From Oceanobacillus kimchii X50 (GTDB taxonomy: Bacteria > Bacillota > Bacilli > Bacillales > Amphibacillaceae): a stretch of DNA of 64,000 nucleotides. This document shows, piece by piece, positions 44,972-52,621 of this stretch (positions are counted from its first letter, which is position 1; each line of letters begins with the position of its first letter). The translations under genes and the position numbers were made by a program. The DNA lies in NCBI RefSeq assembly GCF_000340475.1, contig NZ_CM001792.1, positions 2,422,921-2,486,920 on the forward strand, in the 5' to 3' direction. The notes beneath the pieces are model-generated. The model did not search any database and was not told the DNA's origin. It worked only from the letters and a program-made list of their open reading frames with translations.

Positions 44972-46037
44972 ATTGCTTAAACCTCCCTTTTATTTCATCA
45001 TCACTTACATATGGCACTTGTATTAATTGTTTATCAGATGTTCGATAAATTGCTCTACCTTTAATATTTATATCCTGTGCGCCTTGTTCATCAATGGATA
45101 TTCTAGAAGCCAACTCTGTAGGTACACGAAAACTTATTTTACAGTCTGCATTTTGTTTAATCTGTCTTGGTAATGTGTCTGCAGTTGGATATTGAGTAGC
45201 AAACACTAAACGATAACCTAACGCACCGGACACCCTTGCTATATTGGATAAAGCGTACTGACAATAATCTAGTTTTTTTCTTTCTTCTTTATCCATATAT
45301 TTATGCGGCACAAGTTCAGCTCCTTCATCCACAATAATAAATTTTCTGCGCTTGATATTGGTATTTAATACATTGTTATATCCCTTTTGCTTGAAATGAG
45401 CCATATCTAATTCAATATCTACAGCTAAGTCCCTTAATAAGTCATAGGCTTGTAATGGACTACTCGCCACCTTTTTGACTTGCTTGTAATTATGCTGACT
45501 AAATTCCAGTCCTCCTTTAAGATCAATAATGTAAAACTCCACATCATCAGGATTAGAATAAATCAAATGAGATAAAATCAATTTTAACAGTACAGTTTTA
45601 CCATGTCTGGTCATCCCTGCTATAGTCATGTGAGGTATTTTATCAAAATCATGCATTACTGGACCATCTAATGATTGACCAATAGGTAAAGTCCATCCAT
45701 CCGATTGGATCCAATTGTAAGCAATATTAGTGGGTATTCGATTCTTATATACTTTAATGTGCAGCTTAGTCTTAGCAAATGTTATTTTAACTGGCTTATT
45801 TAATACCTTTTCAAGTACCTGTAATTTATCATCGTCCACAAGTCCATACGGTACATGGTAGCTATATAAAGTGTAGTCGTCAGTACGATGTGTTTTAAAA
45901 TGCTTTGGTTCATAATCTTTTGTTTTATAGTTTAAATTTCGGAATGTATGCTTAATTTTATCTTTGTCTGATTTATTCCATTTTGTAGCTGCATAAAGAG
46001 TAAAAGCAGACAAGCACCCACCTATAAGTAATTCCAT
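44913..46037 (-). CDS. FtsK/SpoIIIE-type ATPase
   Basis: A 374-aa protein. An N-terminal hydrophobic stretch (LLIGGCLSAFTLYAATKW) precedes an FtsK-type motor domain. Walker A is AGMTRHGKTVLLK, Walker B is RKFIIVDEGAELV, and LVFATQYPTADTLPRQIKQNADCKISFRV is the sensor region. It is shorter than chromosomal FtsK and lacks the gamma domain, as in plasmid and phage versions. Together with the overlapping replication-relaxation gene it forms a maintenance or transfer module. Confidence 0.85.
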   Translation of the reverse strand: MELLIGGCLSAFTLYAATKWNKSDKDKIKHTFRNLNYKTKDYEPKHFKTHRTDDYTLYSYHVPYGLVDDDKLQVLEKVLNKPVKITFAKTKLHIKVYKNRIPTNIAYNWIQSDGWTLPIGQSLDGPVMHDFDKIPHMTIAGMTRHGKTVLLKLILSHLIYSNPDDVEFYIIDLKGGLEFSQHNYKQVKKVASSPLQAYDLLRDLAVDIELDMAHFKQKGYNNVLNTNIKRRKFIIVDEGAELVPHKYMDKEERKKLDYCQYALSNIARVSGALGYRLVFATQYPTADTLPRQIKQNADCKISFRVPTELASRISIDEQGAQDINIKGRAIYRTSDKQLIQVPYVSDDEIKGRFKQYVSSTTKTTERRTDTVEFG

Positions 46038-46046
46038 ATTCGCACC

Positions 46047-46106
46047 CCTATTCGTACGTATATACGCTTTGGTGTTCGTAGTGTTACCTATTCGTGCGTA
46101 TATTCG
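46047..46106. repeat. Iteron-like direct repeats upstream of the FtsK-like gene
   Basis: CCTATTCGTACGTATATACG (46047-46066) recurs as CCTATTCGTGCGTATATTCG (46087-46106), identical at 18 of 20 positions and starting 40 bp apart, about four helical turns. A dyad GTAAA-N6-TTTAC follows near 46139. They may be binding sites for the replication-relaxation or Cro/CI protein. Confidence 0.65.
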
Positions 46107-46269
46107 TTTGTTGATGCAACAGTAATTAAGGCAACGTAAGTAAACATTTATTTACTGTGCATAGTAAAGTCTATGTTGTGAAATCCGAAAAGTTTCCGAT
46201 TTTTTTATGTAAGCTATCAAATAAAGGGATTTACTATACTTGTATCGAACTAATTAATTGGTGATGATA

Positions 46270-46461
46270 ATGAAATTAAGAGTAGATGATTTAATAAAAA
46301 AATCGGGATATAAAAAGCAGTATGTTGCTGCGAAAATGGGAGTCAATAAAGATACTATTACTAATTGGTCTAAAAACAAAAGCATGATACGATTAGATCA
46401 AGCAGTTAAATTATCTAAAATTTTAAATTGCAAATTAGAAGATTTATACGAAGAAGAATAA
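46270..46461 (+). CDS. Cro/CI-type helix-turn-helix regulator (63 aa)
   Basis: A minimal HTH_3 protein: QYVAAKMGVNKDTITNWSKN is the helix-turn-helix, and the C-terminal KLSKILNCKLEDLYEEE is the usual end of the fold. The ATG at 46270 has GGTGAT upstream; earlier in-frame TTG and GTG codons are possible. It is divergent from the FtsK-like operon, so it probably represses one or both promoters in the 230-bp gap. A truncated relative of its C-terminus occurs at 49714-49839. Confidence 0.8.
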   Translation: MKLRVDDLIKKSGYKKQYVAAKMGVNKDTITNWSKNKSMIRLDQAVKLSKILNCKLEDLYEEE

Positions 46462-46464
46462 AAA

Positions 46465-46533
46465 AAGACCCCGTTGCAGTAACGGGGCGTATTCACATCT
46501 AATCTACAAAAGGGGTAGTAGTTAGCTTGTATA
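46465..46533 (-). ncRNA. Candidate minus-strand small RNA
   Basis: On the minus strand TTGCTT (46563-46568) and TAGTAT (46540-46545) are 17 bp apart. About 65 nt downstream is a hairpin (CCCCGTT with AACGGGG) followed by TCTTTTTT. The T-run exists only on this strand, so the hairpin does not fit as the terminator of the plus-strand HTH gene that ends at 46461. No ORF is seen between the two signals. The RNA is unproven, and its target is unknown. Confidence 0.5.
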
Positions 46534-46670
46534 ATATTTATACTACAATATATCTCGACAAAAAGCAAACATTTGTTCTAATATTATGTTATGTTTAATT
46601 ATGAAGTTATCACATAGATATCCTATTAGATTTTTAAACTTATGAAGATAATTAATGGAGGTATATAGTT

Positions 46671-46763
46671 ATGGAAGGTTCATGGATTGTTATTGCAATT
46701 GCGGTTGCAGTAGCACTGGGTTTATTTGATTCAAAGAAAAAGAAAAAAGATGATGGTGATTAA
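46671..46763 (+). CDS. Small single-helix membrane protein (30 aa)
   Basis: Thirty residues: one hydrophobic helix (WIVIAIAVAVALGLFD) followed by a strongly charged tail (SKKKKKDDGD). A GGAGG lies 10 nt upstream, and its stop codon abuts the ATG of the next gene, so the two form a unit. Similar microproteins occur in Bacillus phages. The function is unknown; a toxin role is possible but nothing antisense overlaps it. Confidence 0.65.
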   Translation: MEGSWIVIAIAVAVALGLFDSKKKKKDDGD

Positions 46764-47156
46764 ATGAATGATCTTGTACTAAAATACATATGTATGCCAT
46801 TAGCGATTAACACACTGAAACACAACGAAAAATTATACAATCACGATAAATTTAAAATCGTACCTCCTTATTTAGATTTGCATGAGTCATTAATTAATGC
46901 CATTGAAAAAGATTTTTATGAGTTAAAACGTGAGGTTGTTCAAGATCATCATTTAAATATTAGAAAACAATCTGCAGGCAAGTATTTGGTTAATGGAAAA
47001 AACATGGAGTTTACTTCTGAAGAATTAAGAGAAGGAACAAAGAAGGTCATTCAGTCTTATATGTATGGCGAAAATATGATTGAGATTGAACATAAGGATA
47101 TACCTTTAGATACAAATTATATTCCCCCGGATGTAGATAGTGAAGATAATATATAA
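46764..47156 (+). CDS. Hypothetical phage protein (130 aa)
   Basis: A soluble, charged protein starting directly after the stop codon of the 30-aa membrane protein, hence coupled to it. There is no motif that I recognise. It contains a central Lys/Glu-rich helical region (LINAIEKDFYELKREVVQDHHLN) and an acidic C-terminus ending PPDVDSEDNI. It is followed by a terminator at 47160-47180. Such gene pairs are frequent in the accessory arm of Bacillus prophages. Function unknown. Confidence 0.65.
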   Translation: MNDLVLKYICMPLAINTLKHNEKLYNHDKFKIVPPYLDLHESLINAIEKDFYELKREVVQDHHLNIRKQSAGKYLVNGKNMEFTSEELREGTKKVIQSYMYGENMIEIEHKDIPLDTNYIPPDVDSEDNI

Positions 47157-47159
47157 AAA

Positions 47160-47180
47160 TAACCCCTTAGGGGTTTTAAT
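47160..47180 (+). terminator. Short terminator
   Basis: AACCCCTTAGGGGTT followed by TTAATTTT on the plus strand, directly after the 130-aa gene; it also reads toward the convergent small membrane gene. Confidence 0.65.
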
Positions 47181-47421
47181 TTTGGGTTGCATAATCTTCC
47201 TTAATAGTAAGTGAAAGGACAAATCCTGATAGGTTAGAAATAAATGCTGTACCATATAAGATAACCGAATATACGTTATTAAATTTAATACCAATATATA
47301 GTGCAAAAATACCCAATAAAAGATAGCTTACTACGTAATAAAATCGAAACTTTTTCTTCTTTGATAAAATAGCAATAATTATAATTGTCAAAAGCAGCAT
47401 AGATAAAGTAATTAACTCCAT
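47176..47421 (-). CDS. Small membrane protein (81 aa)
   Basis: An 81-aa protein with two to three hydrophobic helices (LITLSMLLLTIIIIAIL, YYVVSYLLLGIFALYIGI, VILYGTAFISNLSGFVLSL) and a Lys-rich loop between the first two. The ATG follows AAGGAGTGATTAA. It is convergent with the 130-aa phage gene and appears alone. No family recognised. Confidence 0.6.
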   Translation of the reverse strand: MELITLSMLLLTIIIIAILSKKKKFRFYYVVSYLLLGIFALYIGIKFNNVYSVILYGTAFISNLSGFVLSLTIKEDYATQN

Positions 47422-47661
47422 TTAATCACTCCTTTATACTGCAATAATAACTGAAGGTCATTGATTTCACAATATGTATTAATCACTCTTAACCTACTTT
47501 TTACACTACTTTAAAGTAAAGTTAAACCTAACACATATATATTAAACTTATATACACAAATTTCAGTATACGTTAATTTATTATATATTTTCTGTAAATT
47601 TAAGTTTTTAAACTACTTTTAATGGTAACATTTCCTCATACTATATGAGGAGGGATAAGTT

Positions 47662-48828
47662 TTGCGCTTATTAAAAAAGTTGTTAGTTTCATTTGCACTA
47701 TTGTTTGCAATTACTACATTTTATTCAGTTAGTGTATCCGCAGCTGAATCCATCAACATCACGAAAGACACTACCATTTATAATGAACCAAATTTCAAAT
47801 CAAAAACCAGTGCTATAATTAAAGCACCTCAAACTCTAGAAGTACTAGATGAAAGATCCAATGGTTGGATAAAAGTAGATACCTGGTTGGGAGAAAAATG
47901 GATTGCACCTAATGGCGTTGAAGTTGAACTTAGCTTTGCAACTAGAATATACAATGAAGCTGATCTTTTAAAAAGTACTTCTGCTTTTATAGAACCACAG
48001 ACTATAACAGTTTATGAACAAAAAAACAATGGTTGGTGGAGAGTCAACACATGGTTAGGAGAAAGGTGGATTGCACCTAATGGTATCAAAGAAAATTTAA
48101 GTAAGACTGCAAAAATTTATAATGAACCTAATTTCACAAAATCAACCGGAGCCTCTATTAATCCGCAAGAAATCACTGTAATTGCAAAAAGAGAGAGTGG
48201 TTGGTGGTTAGTAAAAACTTGGTTAGGTAATAAGTGGATAGCACCTAATGGACAAAATTTAACTTTAGATAAACAATATAAATTATATGATGAGCCCTCT
48301 TTCAATTCTAAATCACCAGCATCTATTGGAGCTCAAACTGTAAAGGTTTTTAATGCAACGTCTGATGGATGGTATCAAATAGAAACATGGCTTGGTAAAA
48401 AATGGATTAGTCTAAAAGACAATCAGACAAAATTTATAGTACCGGTAAACGGTGGATATACCGTAACCAGTACTTATGGACCTAGGGGAAGTGGTTTTCA
48501 TTATGGAATTGACCTTGCAACCAGAGGAAATGGTGTCCAAATAGTTTCATCAGCTTCCGGAAAAGTCACAAGAGCTGATTATAGCTCCAGTTATGGATAC
48601 GTGGTTTATGTAGAACATAATATTAATAATAAAAAATACACTACTGTTTATGCACATATGAGAAGTAATTTACAAGTACGCGTTGGACAAACTGTTCAAC
48701 AAGGGCAATTATTAGGTTACATGGGCAATACAGGGAATTCTACCGGACAACACTTACATTTTGAAATACATGAAGGCTCTTGGCAGTCACGTAATGGAAT
48801 CGATCCAGAACTATTTATAAACTTTTAA
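47662..48828 (+). CDS. Secreted M23 endopeptidase with four SH3-like wall-binding repeats
   Basis: A 388-aa secreted protein. A signal peptide ends near VSA (residue 28). Four repeats of about 55 residues (about 32-245) each carry a YNEPNF-like start and a W-x-x-V-x-TWLG-x-x-WIAPNG end. A LytM/M23 domain follows (about 260-388), with zinc ligands in FHYGIDLA and HLHFEIH and the conserved VYAHM block. It should cut peptide cross-bridges. TTG start after GAGGAGGG. It reads opposite to the phage lysis cassette, so it is not the classical endolysin; a lysogen-expressed wall enzyme or bacteriocin-like lysin is possible. Confidence 0.85.
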   Translation: MRLLKKLLVSFALLFAITTFYSVSVSAAESINITKDTTIYNEPNFKSKTSAIIKAPQTLEVLDERSNGWIKVDTWLGEKWIAPNGVEVELSFATRIYNEADLLKSTSAFIEPQTITVYEQKNNGWWRVNTWLGERWIAPNGIKENLSKTAKIYNEPNFTKSTGASINPQEITVIAKRESGWWLVKTWLGNKWIAPNGQNLTLDKQYKLYDEPSFNSKSPASIGAQTVKVFNATSDGWYQIETWLGKKWISLKDNQTKFIVPVNGGYTVTSTYGPRGSGFHYGIDLATRGNGVQIVSSASGKVTRADYSSSYGYVVYVEHNINNKKYTTVYAHMRSNLQVRVGQTVQQGQLLGYMGNTGNSTGQHLHFEIHEGSWQSRNGIDPELFINF

Positions 48829-48833
48829 ATTAA

Positions 48834-48859
48834 AAGAGCCACTCTTATTTGAGTGGCTC
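48834..48859. terminator. Terminator shared by convergent genes
   Basis: AGAGCCACTC and GAGTGGCTC form a stem with a short TTATTT loop. It overlaps the last codons (EPLK-stop) of the minus-strand 64-aa gene. Confidence 0.65.
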
Positions 48860-49039
48860 ACCAAAATTATATTTAAGTATCATGTCTTCTGCATATCCTC
48901 TATCTATTTCATCTTCAGAGTTGGGTAAACGACATTTAATATGTACCATTGTCCTTATATTACCAACAATTACACCATCTTTTGATTTCAATTCTTCTTT
49001 ACAGTATCCACACCAGTATGAACCCAATAAAGTCGCCAT
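48845..49039 (-). CDS. Small cysteine-pair protein (64 aa)
   Basis: A 64-aa protein with C10-x2-C13 (YWCGYCKEEL) and a later HIKC, together a possible treble-clef or zinc-finger site, then an acidic tail (SEDEIDRGYAEDMILKYNF). The ATG follows AAGGGGGATTTT. A degenerate copy of its 3' end lies at 49859-49896. Function unknown; such small zinc proteins are common in phage accessory regions. Confidence 0.6.
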   Translation of the reverse strand: MATLLGSYWCGYCKEELKSKDGVIVGNIRTMVHIKCRLPNSEDEIDRGYAEDMILKYNFGEPLK

Positions 49040-49100
49040 AAAATCCCCCTTATTATAGATATATATATACCTAAATTCTATAAAAACAGAGAATTCCCTT

Positions 49101-49439
49101 CTATAGTATAGTAACTTCTAAAATTACATCGAAATTTATTCGTGTATAATTGCCTGAACTTACTTTTTCAACCATAGTAATATACTTGTCTTGATAATTG
49201 ATCTTATCAATATATCCTTTGATATTATGGTAATCATAATTAGCATAATACTTAATATTGATGAGAAGGTTATCCTTATGTGCCATCATTAACTGAAAAC
49301 CGTTTTCCTCAAGTTGTTGTTCATCAAGTATAGGTTTTTGCTTCCTGTTTTGCTTTTCCTTTAATTGGTTCAACAACTCTACATGCTCTGGCAACATCAT
49401 AGATGTCCATTTTATTGTACCTCTATCATTAACACTCAT
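49101..49439 (-). CDS. YolD-like protein
   Basis: YolD-family protein (112 aa): MSVNDRGTIKWTSMMLPEHV is the family start, and the second half is a beta-rich LSM-like domain (NIKGYIDKINYQDKYITM). YolD genes usually neighbour the UvrX/YqjW Y-family DNA polymerase and belong to the SOS response. The start at 49439 overlaps the stop of the upstream WYL-like gene (ATGA), so the two form an operon behind the LexA-like box at 49670. The polymerase gene is missing here. Confidence 0.82.
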   Translation of the reverse strand: MSVNDRGTIKWTSMMLPEHVELLNQLKEKQNRKQKPILDEQQLEENGFQLMMAHKDNLLINIKYYANYDYHNIKGYIDKINYQDKYITMVEKVSSGNYTRINFDVILEVTIL

Positions 49440-49651
49440 GCCCCTACTCTCCTTTTGACTGGTCCACATGAAAGGATGTTCTCGAACTTAAATGAACGAA
49501 CTTGTTTTCTATAGTGACAATAAGCAATAACGTGTTCCCTTTTTATTTCAACAACGCTTATTATCCGTTGAGTTACTTCATTATTAGTGTCTATATAATA
49601 AATCATTATCTTACTCTTTAGTTCCTTCGAATTTTCAAGTAATCCTTTCAT
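49436..49651 (-). CDS. Small WYL-like protein (71 aa)
   Basis: A 71-aa protein whose core (IMIYYIDTNNEVTQRIISVVEIKREHVIAYCHYRKQVRSFK) resembles a stand-alone WYL-type beta-barrel of the kind often encoded next to yolD. No DNA-binding domain is attached. A GGAGGG lies before the ATG, and the gene is first behind an SOS-type promoter. It may sense a nucleic-acid ligand, an inference from WYL domains generally. Confidence 0.68.
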   Translation of the reverse strand: MKGLLENSKELKSKIMIYYIDTNNEVTQRIISVVEIKREHVIAYCHYRKQVRSFKFENILSCGPVKRRVGA

Positions 49652-49669
49652 GTTTCACCCTCCAAATCA

Positions 49670-49712
49670 CGAACGTTTGTTCTTATTATACCAAAAAATA
49701 ATAAGGTGTAAA
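49670..49712 (-). promoter_or_regulatory. SOS-type promoter: LexA-like box over the yolD operon
   Basis: On the minus strand TTTACA (49707-49712) and TATAAT (49685-49690) are 16 bp apart. Directly after the -10 is GAACAAACGTTCG (49670-49682), matching the Bacillus LexA consensus CGAAC-N4-GTTCG with one flanking mismatch. LexA would block this promoter until DNA damage. Confidence 0.78.
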
Positions 49713-49713
49713 C

Positions 49714-49839
49714 ATGAAAAAAATGGATTCCATTTGGGTAGATACACCACTTGAAAGAACATTCAAATTAGCTAAAGTGTTAAGTTGTAAAGTAGATGAC
49801 CTATATATTTATGAGGATGATGAAAAAAGCCACTCTTAA
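49714..49839 (+). pseudogene. Truncated helix-turn-helix regulator (41 aa)
   Basis: An ORF of 41 codons with AAGGTG upstream. Its core TPLERTFKLAKVLSCKVDDLYIYEDD aligns with the C-terminal third of Cro/CI proteins such as the one at 46270 (LDQAVKLSKILNCKLEDLYEEE). The helix-turn-helix itself is missing, so this is probably a deletion remnant that kept a ribosome binding site. It is followed at once by a hairpin and a degenerate copy of the end of the 48845 gene. Confidence 0.6.
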
Positions 49840-49896
49840 TCTTCGAGTGGCTTTTAATTATCATGTCTTCTGCATATCTCTGTCTATTTCATCTTC
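49827..49896. repeat. Degenerate copy of the 3' end of the 64-aa gene and its terminator
   Basis: A GCCACTC/GAGTGGC hairpin (49829-49851) and then TATCATGTCTTCTGCATAT (49859-49877) repeat the order seen at 48834-48896. The 19-bp block is identical, and similarity continues through ATTTCATCTTC. This indicates an ancient duplication with decay of one copy. Confidence 0.7.
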
Positions 49897-50071
49897 TTAA
49901 CTATTTCTGCAGCTTTTCGGCCTGATTCCACTTATATATAAATTTATTACAAGTTCAATATTTAATAATAACTACTACAAAACCTCTTGTTAAAGGGAAG
50001 CTTTAAATATACATAAAAATACTAATTATAGACAAAACTAACCTTCAATAATTAAAAAAGGATGATGTTAA

Positions 50072-50503
50072 TTGAAATATGTATCAGCTTTCTTGTTAAA
50101 GTTTATATTATTATTTGTCACATTATGGATAATACTAGGCTTGTTCTTTAATGTTTCTTTATCTGACATTATTACGACAAGTATTATCTTAGCTGTAATT
50201 GCTTTTGCGGGCGATATGTTCATATTACCTAAAATTGGAAATGTAGCCGCAGCAGTAAGTGATTTTGCGCTTGCTTACATTGGAATCTGGATTATAGGCA
50301 CTTTTTTATTTGAAGGCACTGCTCCAATTATGACTGCAGCTTTCATATCTGCATTTTTTATTTCAATTACTGAACTTTTATATCATAGATACTTACGTAA
50401 TTTTGTTTTTGATAATGTGGATAAAAGCAATAATTACCGTACATCTACAAGCTTCCAAACCGAAGTAAGTAAAGAATTTCACAACAAAAAGGACAAAGAA
50501 TAG
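50072..50503 (+). CDS. YndM/DUF2512-family membrane protein
   Basis: A 143-aa protein with four hydrophobic helices over residues 5-110 and a polar C-terminal tail (HRYLRNFVFDNVDKSNNYR). It has the family features GDMFILPKIGNVAAAVSDF and FISITELLYH. TTG start after AAGGATGATG. YndM homologues are poorly characterised membrane proteins of Bacillaceae. The 170 bp before it hold nothing recognisable. Being chromosomal-type, it hints that this stretch mixes host and phage genes. Confidence 0.75.
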   Translation: MKYVSAFLLKFILLFVTLWIILGLFFNVSLSDIITTSIILAVIAFAGDMFILPKIGNVAAAVSDFALAYIGIWIIGTFLFEGTAPIMTAAFISAFFISITELLYHRYLRNFVFDNVDKSNNYRTSTSFQTEVSKEFHNKKDKE

Positions 50504-50588
50504 AGTCATGCAAGGTGTCTTCATTTTGTGACCGTTATAAATAATAATTTAGTGGTTACCCTAAATATAAAAGGAGTGTGACATATTT

Positions 50589-51431
50589 ATGTTTTTTCAC
50601 GTAAAAGAATTGCAATATAATGCAAAACCAGACCGTCCAGATCCAGTATACGCAAAAAAGTTACAAGAAGTTTTAGGTGGCCAATTCGGAGAAATAACTG
50701 TTATGATGCAGTACCTATTTCAGGGATGGAATTGTCGTGGTAATCAAAAGTATAGAGATATGCTTTTAGATATTGGAACAGAAGAAATAGCACATGTAGA
50801 AATGTTAGCTACTATGATTGCGCAGTTACTTGACCATGCACCTGTCGAGGATCAAGAGGAAGCTGCAAAAAATCCTGTAGTAGGTGCTGTGATGGGAGGA
50901 ATGAACCCCCAACATGCCATAGTATCTGGATTAGGTGCAACACCTACTGATAGTGCTGGTTACCCTTTTAATTCTCGTTATACTATCGCAAGCGGAAATT
51001 TACTCGCTGACTTTCGTGCAAATTTAAATGCTGAGTCACAAGGTCGCCTTCAAGTCGTAAGATTATATGAAATGACTGACGATAAGGGTGTTCGAGATAT
51101 GCTTTCATGGCTAATAGCACGCGATACCATGCATCAAAATCAATGGATGGCGGCAATTGAAGAATTAGAACAAAACGAAAAACCAATCGTACCATCAACA
51201 TTTAACCAACAATATGAAAAACAAGAAGTTTCTCATTCTTTTATGAACTATTCCTTCGGTGATGAAAGTAGTGAAGGAAGATGGGCAAAAGGCAAAAGTA
51301 TGGATGGAGATGGGGAATTTGAATACATTAGAGATCCAAAAGCTTTTGGTCAAAAACCTATTTTGAAACCTGCACCAGGATATATTCATGGAACACCGAA
51401 TAATAATGAAAAACCTAAGCTATTTGACTAA
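50589..51431 (+). CDS. Manganese catalase
   Basis: Non-haem catalase (280 aa) that disproportionates hydrogen peroxide at a dimanganese site in a ferritin-like four-helix bundle. Ligand segments are visible: GEITVMMQYLFQGW (Glu), GTEEIAHVEMLATMI (Glu and His), and ARDTMHQNQWMAAIEEL (His). It resembles YdbD/CotJC-type catalases; the C-terminal arm (PKAFGQKPILKPAPGYIHGTP) wraps neighbouring subunits in the family. It has its own terminator and lies directly beside the phage endolysin on the opposite strand, so it may be a host gene at the junction or phage cargo. Confidence 0.93.
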   Translation: MFFHVKELQYNAKPDRPDPVYAKKLQEVLGGQFGEITVMMQYLFQGWNCRGNQKYRDMLLDIGTEEIAHVEMLATMIAQLLDHAPVEDQEEAAKNPVVGAVMGGMNPQHAIVSGLGATPTDSAGYPFNSRYTIASGNLLADFRANLNAESQGRLQVVRLYEMTDDKGVRDMLSWLIARDTMHQNQWMAAIEELEQNEKPIVPSTFNQQYEKQEVSHSFMNYSFGDESSEGRWAKGKSMDGDGEFEYIRDPKAFGQKPILKPAPGYIHGTPNNNEKPKLFD

Positions 51432-51433
51432 AA

Positions 51434-51460
51434 AAAGCCCCCACTAGGAGGGCTTTTTTA
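51434..51460. terminator. Bidirectional terminator between catalase and endolysin genes
   Basis: AAAAAAGCCC and GGGCTTTTTT with an inner CACTAGGAG loop; T-runs flank both strands. Confidence 0.8.
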
Positions 51461-51465
51461 TTTAT

Positions 51466-52305
51466 TTATCTTACCCGTAACCTCTGACCAGGCTGAATAA
51501 CATCACCAGTCAATCCGTTAAGAGTTCTGATTGCGCTAACCGTTGTATTATACTGTTGTGCAATTCCCCAAAGCGTTTCACCGGATTGAACTGTATGATA
51601 AACAGCCCCGACACTGCTAACACTTAAAACTTGCCCTGGATAAATAGTATCGTCAGTTAATCCGTTTAGGTCTCTTAATTGTTGCACAGTCATATTGTGG
51701 GCTTGGGCAATGCTCCAAAGGGTATCTCCTGATTGTACTGTATAGGTGCTACCCCCACCAGATTTTCTTCTTAACCCTAACGCTTGTGCAATACCATTGG
51801 CATGACCTAGAGCAATACGATTAAGGTAAGCATCTGATTTCAATTTATTCGCATCAGCTACAGTGTCAATGAATCCATTCTCCGTTAATACTGCTGGCAT
51901 ACTAGTTTCACGTAATACATGGAAGTTAGCACGTTTTTTACCCCGATTTCTAAAATCCACTTGTCTCATAATTTCTGTATGAACTCTATCACGGTAAGTT
52001 ATCGTGTTGTTGGAGACACTGCCATTGTAAATATAATCCTCGTAACCAGTTCCACCACCGGCATTAATATGAATACTCACAAAGTAGTCAGCACCCCAGC
52101 TATTCGCATCATTTGTACGTTGTGCTAGACTCCGAGTCGTGTCGCTTGTCCTACTCATCCGAATGCTATGCCCTTCATAATCACGATTTAGAATGTCCCT
52201 GGTTTTTAGTGCAATAGATAATGTGACATTCTTCTCCTGCAGACCATTTCCTACTGCACCCGGATCTGTTCCACCATGTCCTGGATCTAAATAAATTTTA
52301 CTCAT
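51466..52305 (-). CDS. Phage endolysin: N-acetylmuramoyl-L-alanine amidase with two LysM domains
   Basis: A 279-aa endolysin without signal peptide. The Amidase_3 domain (about 1-180) has zinc ligands in [12 protein letters not shown] (His), LQEKNVTLS (Glu) and FVSIHINAG (His), and the catalytic Glu in LTENGFIDT. Two LysM modules follow (about 192-235 and 237-279, each with a TVQSG-x-TLW-x-IAQ start). It cleaves the glycan-peptide amide bond after holin opens the membrane. It is the last gene of the minus-strand lysis cassette. Confidence 0.92.
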   Translation of the reverse strand: MSKIYLDPGHGGTDPGAVGNGLQEKNVTLSIALKTRDILNRDYEGHSIRMSRTSDTTRSLAQRTNDANSWGADYFVSIHINAGGGTGYEDYIYNGSVSNNTITYRDRVHTEIMRQVDFRNRGKKRANFHVLRETSMPAVLTENGFIDTVADANKLKSDAYLNRIALGHANGIAQALGLRRKSGGGSTYTVQSGDTLWSIAQAHNMTVQQLRDLNGLTDDTIYPGQVLSVSSVGAVYHTVQSGETLWGIAQQYNTTVSAIRTLNGLTGDVIQPGQRLRVR

Positions 52306-52366
52306 TATAAATTCCTCCTTAATATTTTTGTATTAAAAAAATGGCTTGCCCGTTTGGACTAGCCAC

Positions 52367-52600
52367 CTATTTAATAAGGCTATTTCGTTGTAATACTTCT
52401 TTTTGACTCTTACCTCTAGCAGTTACATAGTTATTTTTGAACCATGCTATAGTAGCAGTAACACCTGTAATGATGACTGTGATTACCTCACCCCATAATG
52501 TTTCAGTTCCTGGTATTGGGTTAAGTCCAAATGTTACTAAAAACTGGTTAATCAATGCCAAAAACAATACGATTGTGCGTGTTAGTGTCGCTTTATCCAT
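52367..52600 (-). CDS. Phage holin, SPP1 family
   Basis: A 77-aa holin: MDKATLTRTIVLFLALINQFL is the first helix and WGEVITVIITGVTATIAWF the second, followed by a basic tail (NNYVTARGKSQKEV). Start after GGAGGTGAGAAAC. It lies between the XhlA-like gene and the amidase, the standard XhlA-XhlB-XlyA order of PBSX-type lysis cassettes. Confidence 0.9.
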   Translation of the reverse strand: MDKATLTRTIVLFLALINQFLVTFGLNPIPGTETLWGEVITVIITGVTATIAWFKNNYVTARGKSQKEVLQRNSLIK

Positions 52601-52621
52601 GTTTCTCACCTCCTTCAAGTC

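Noticed and set aside
46671..46763. 30-aa membrane peptide as a second type I toxin
   Set aside because: It is translationally linked to the following gene, and no antisense RNA or 3' overlapping terminator pair is seen.
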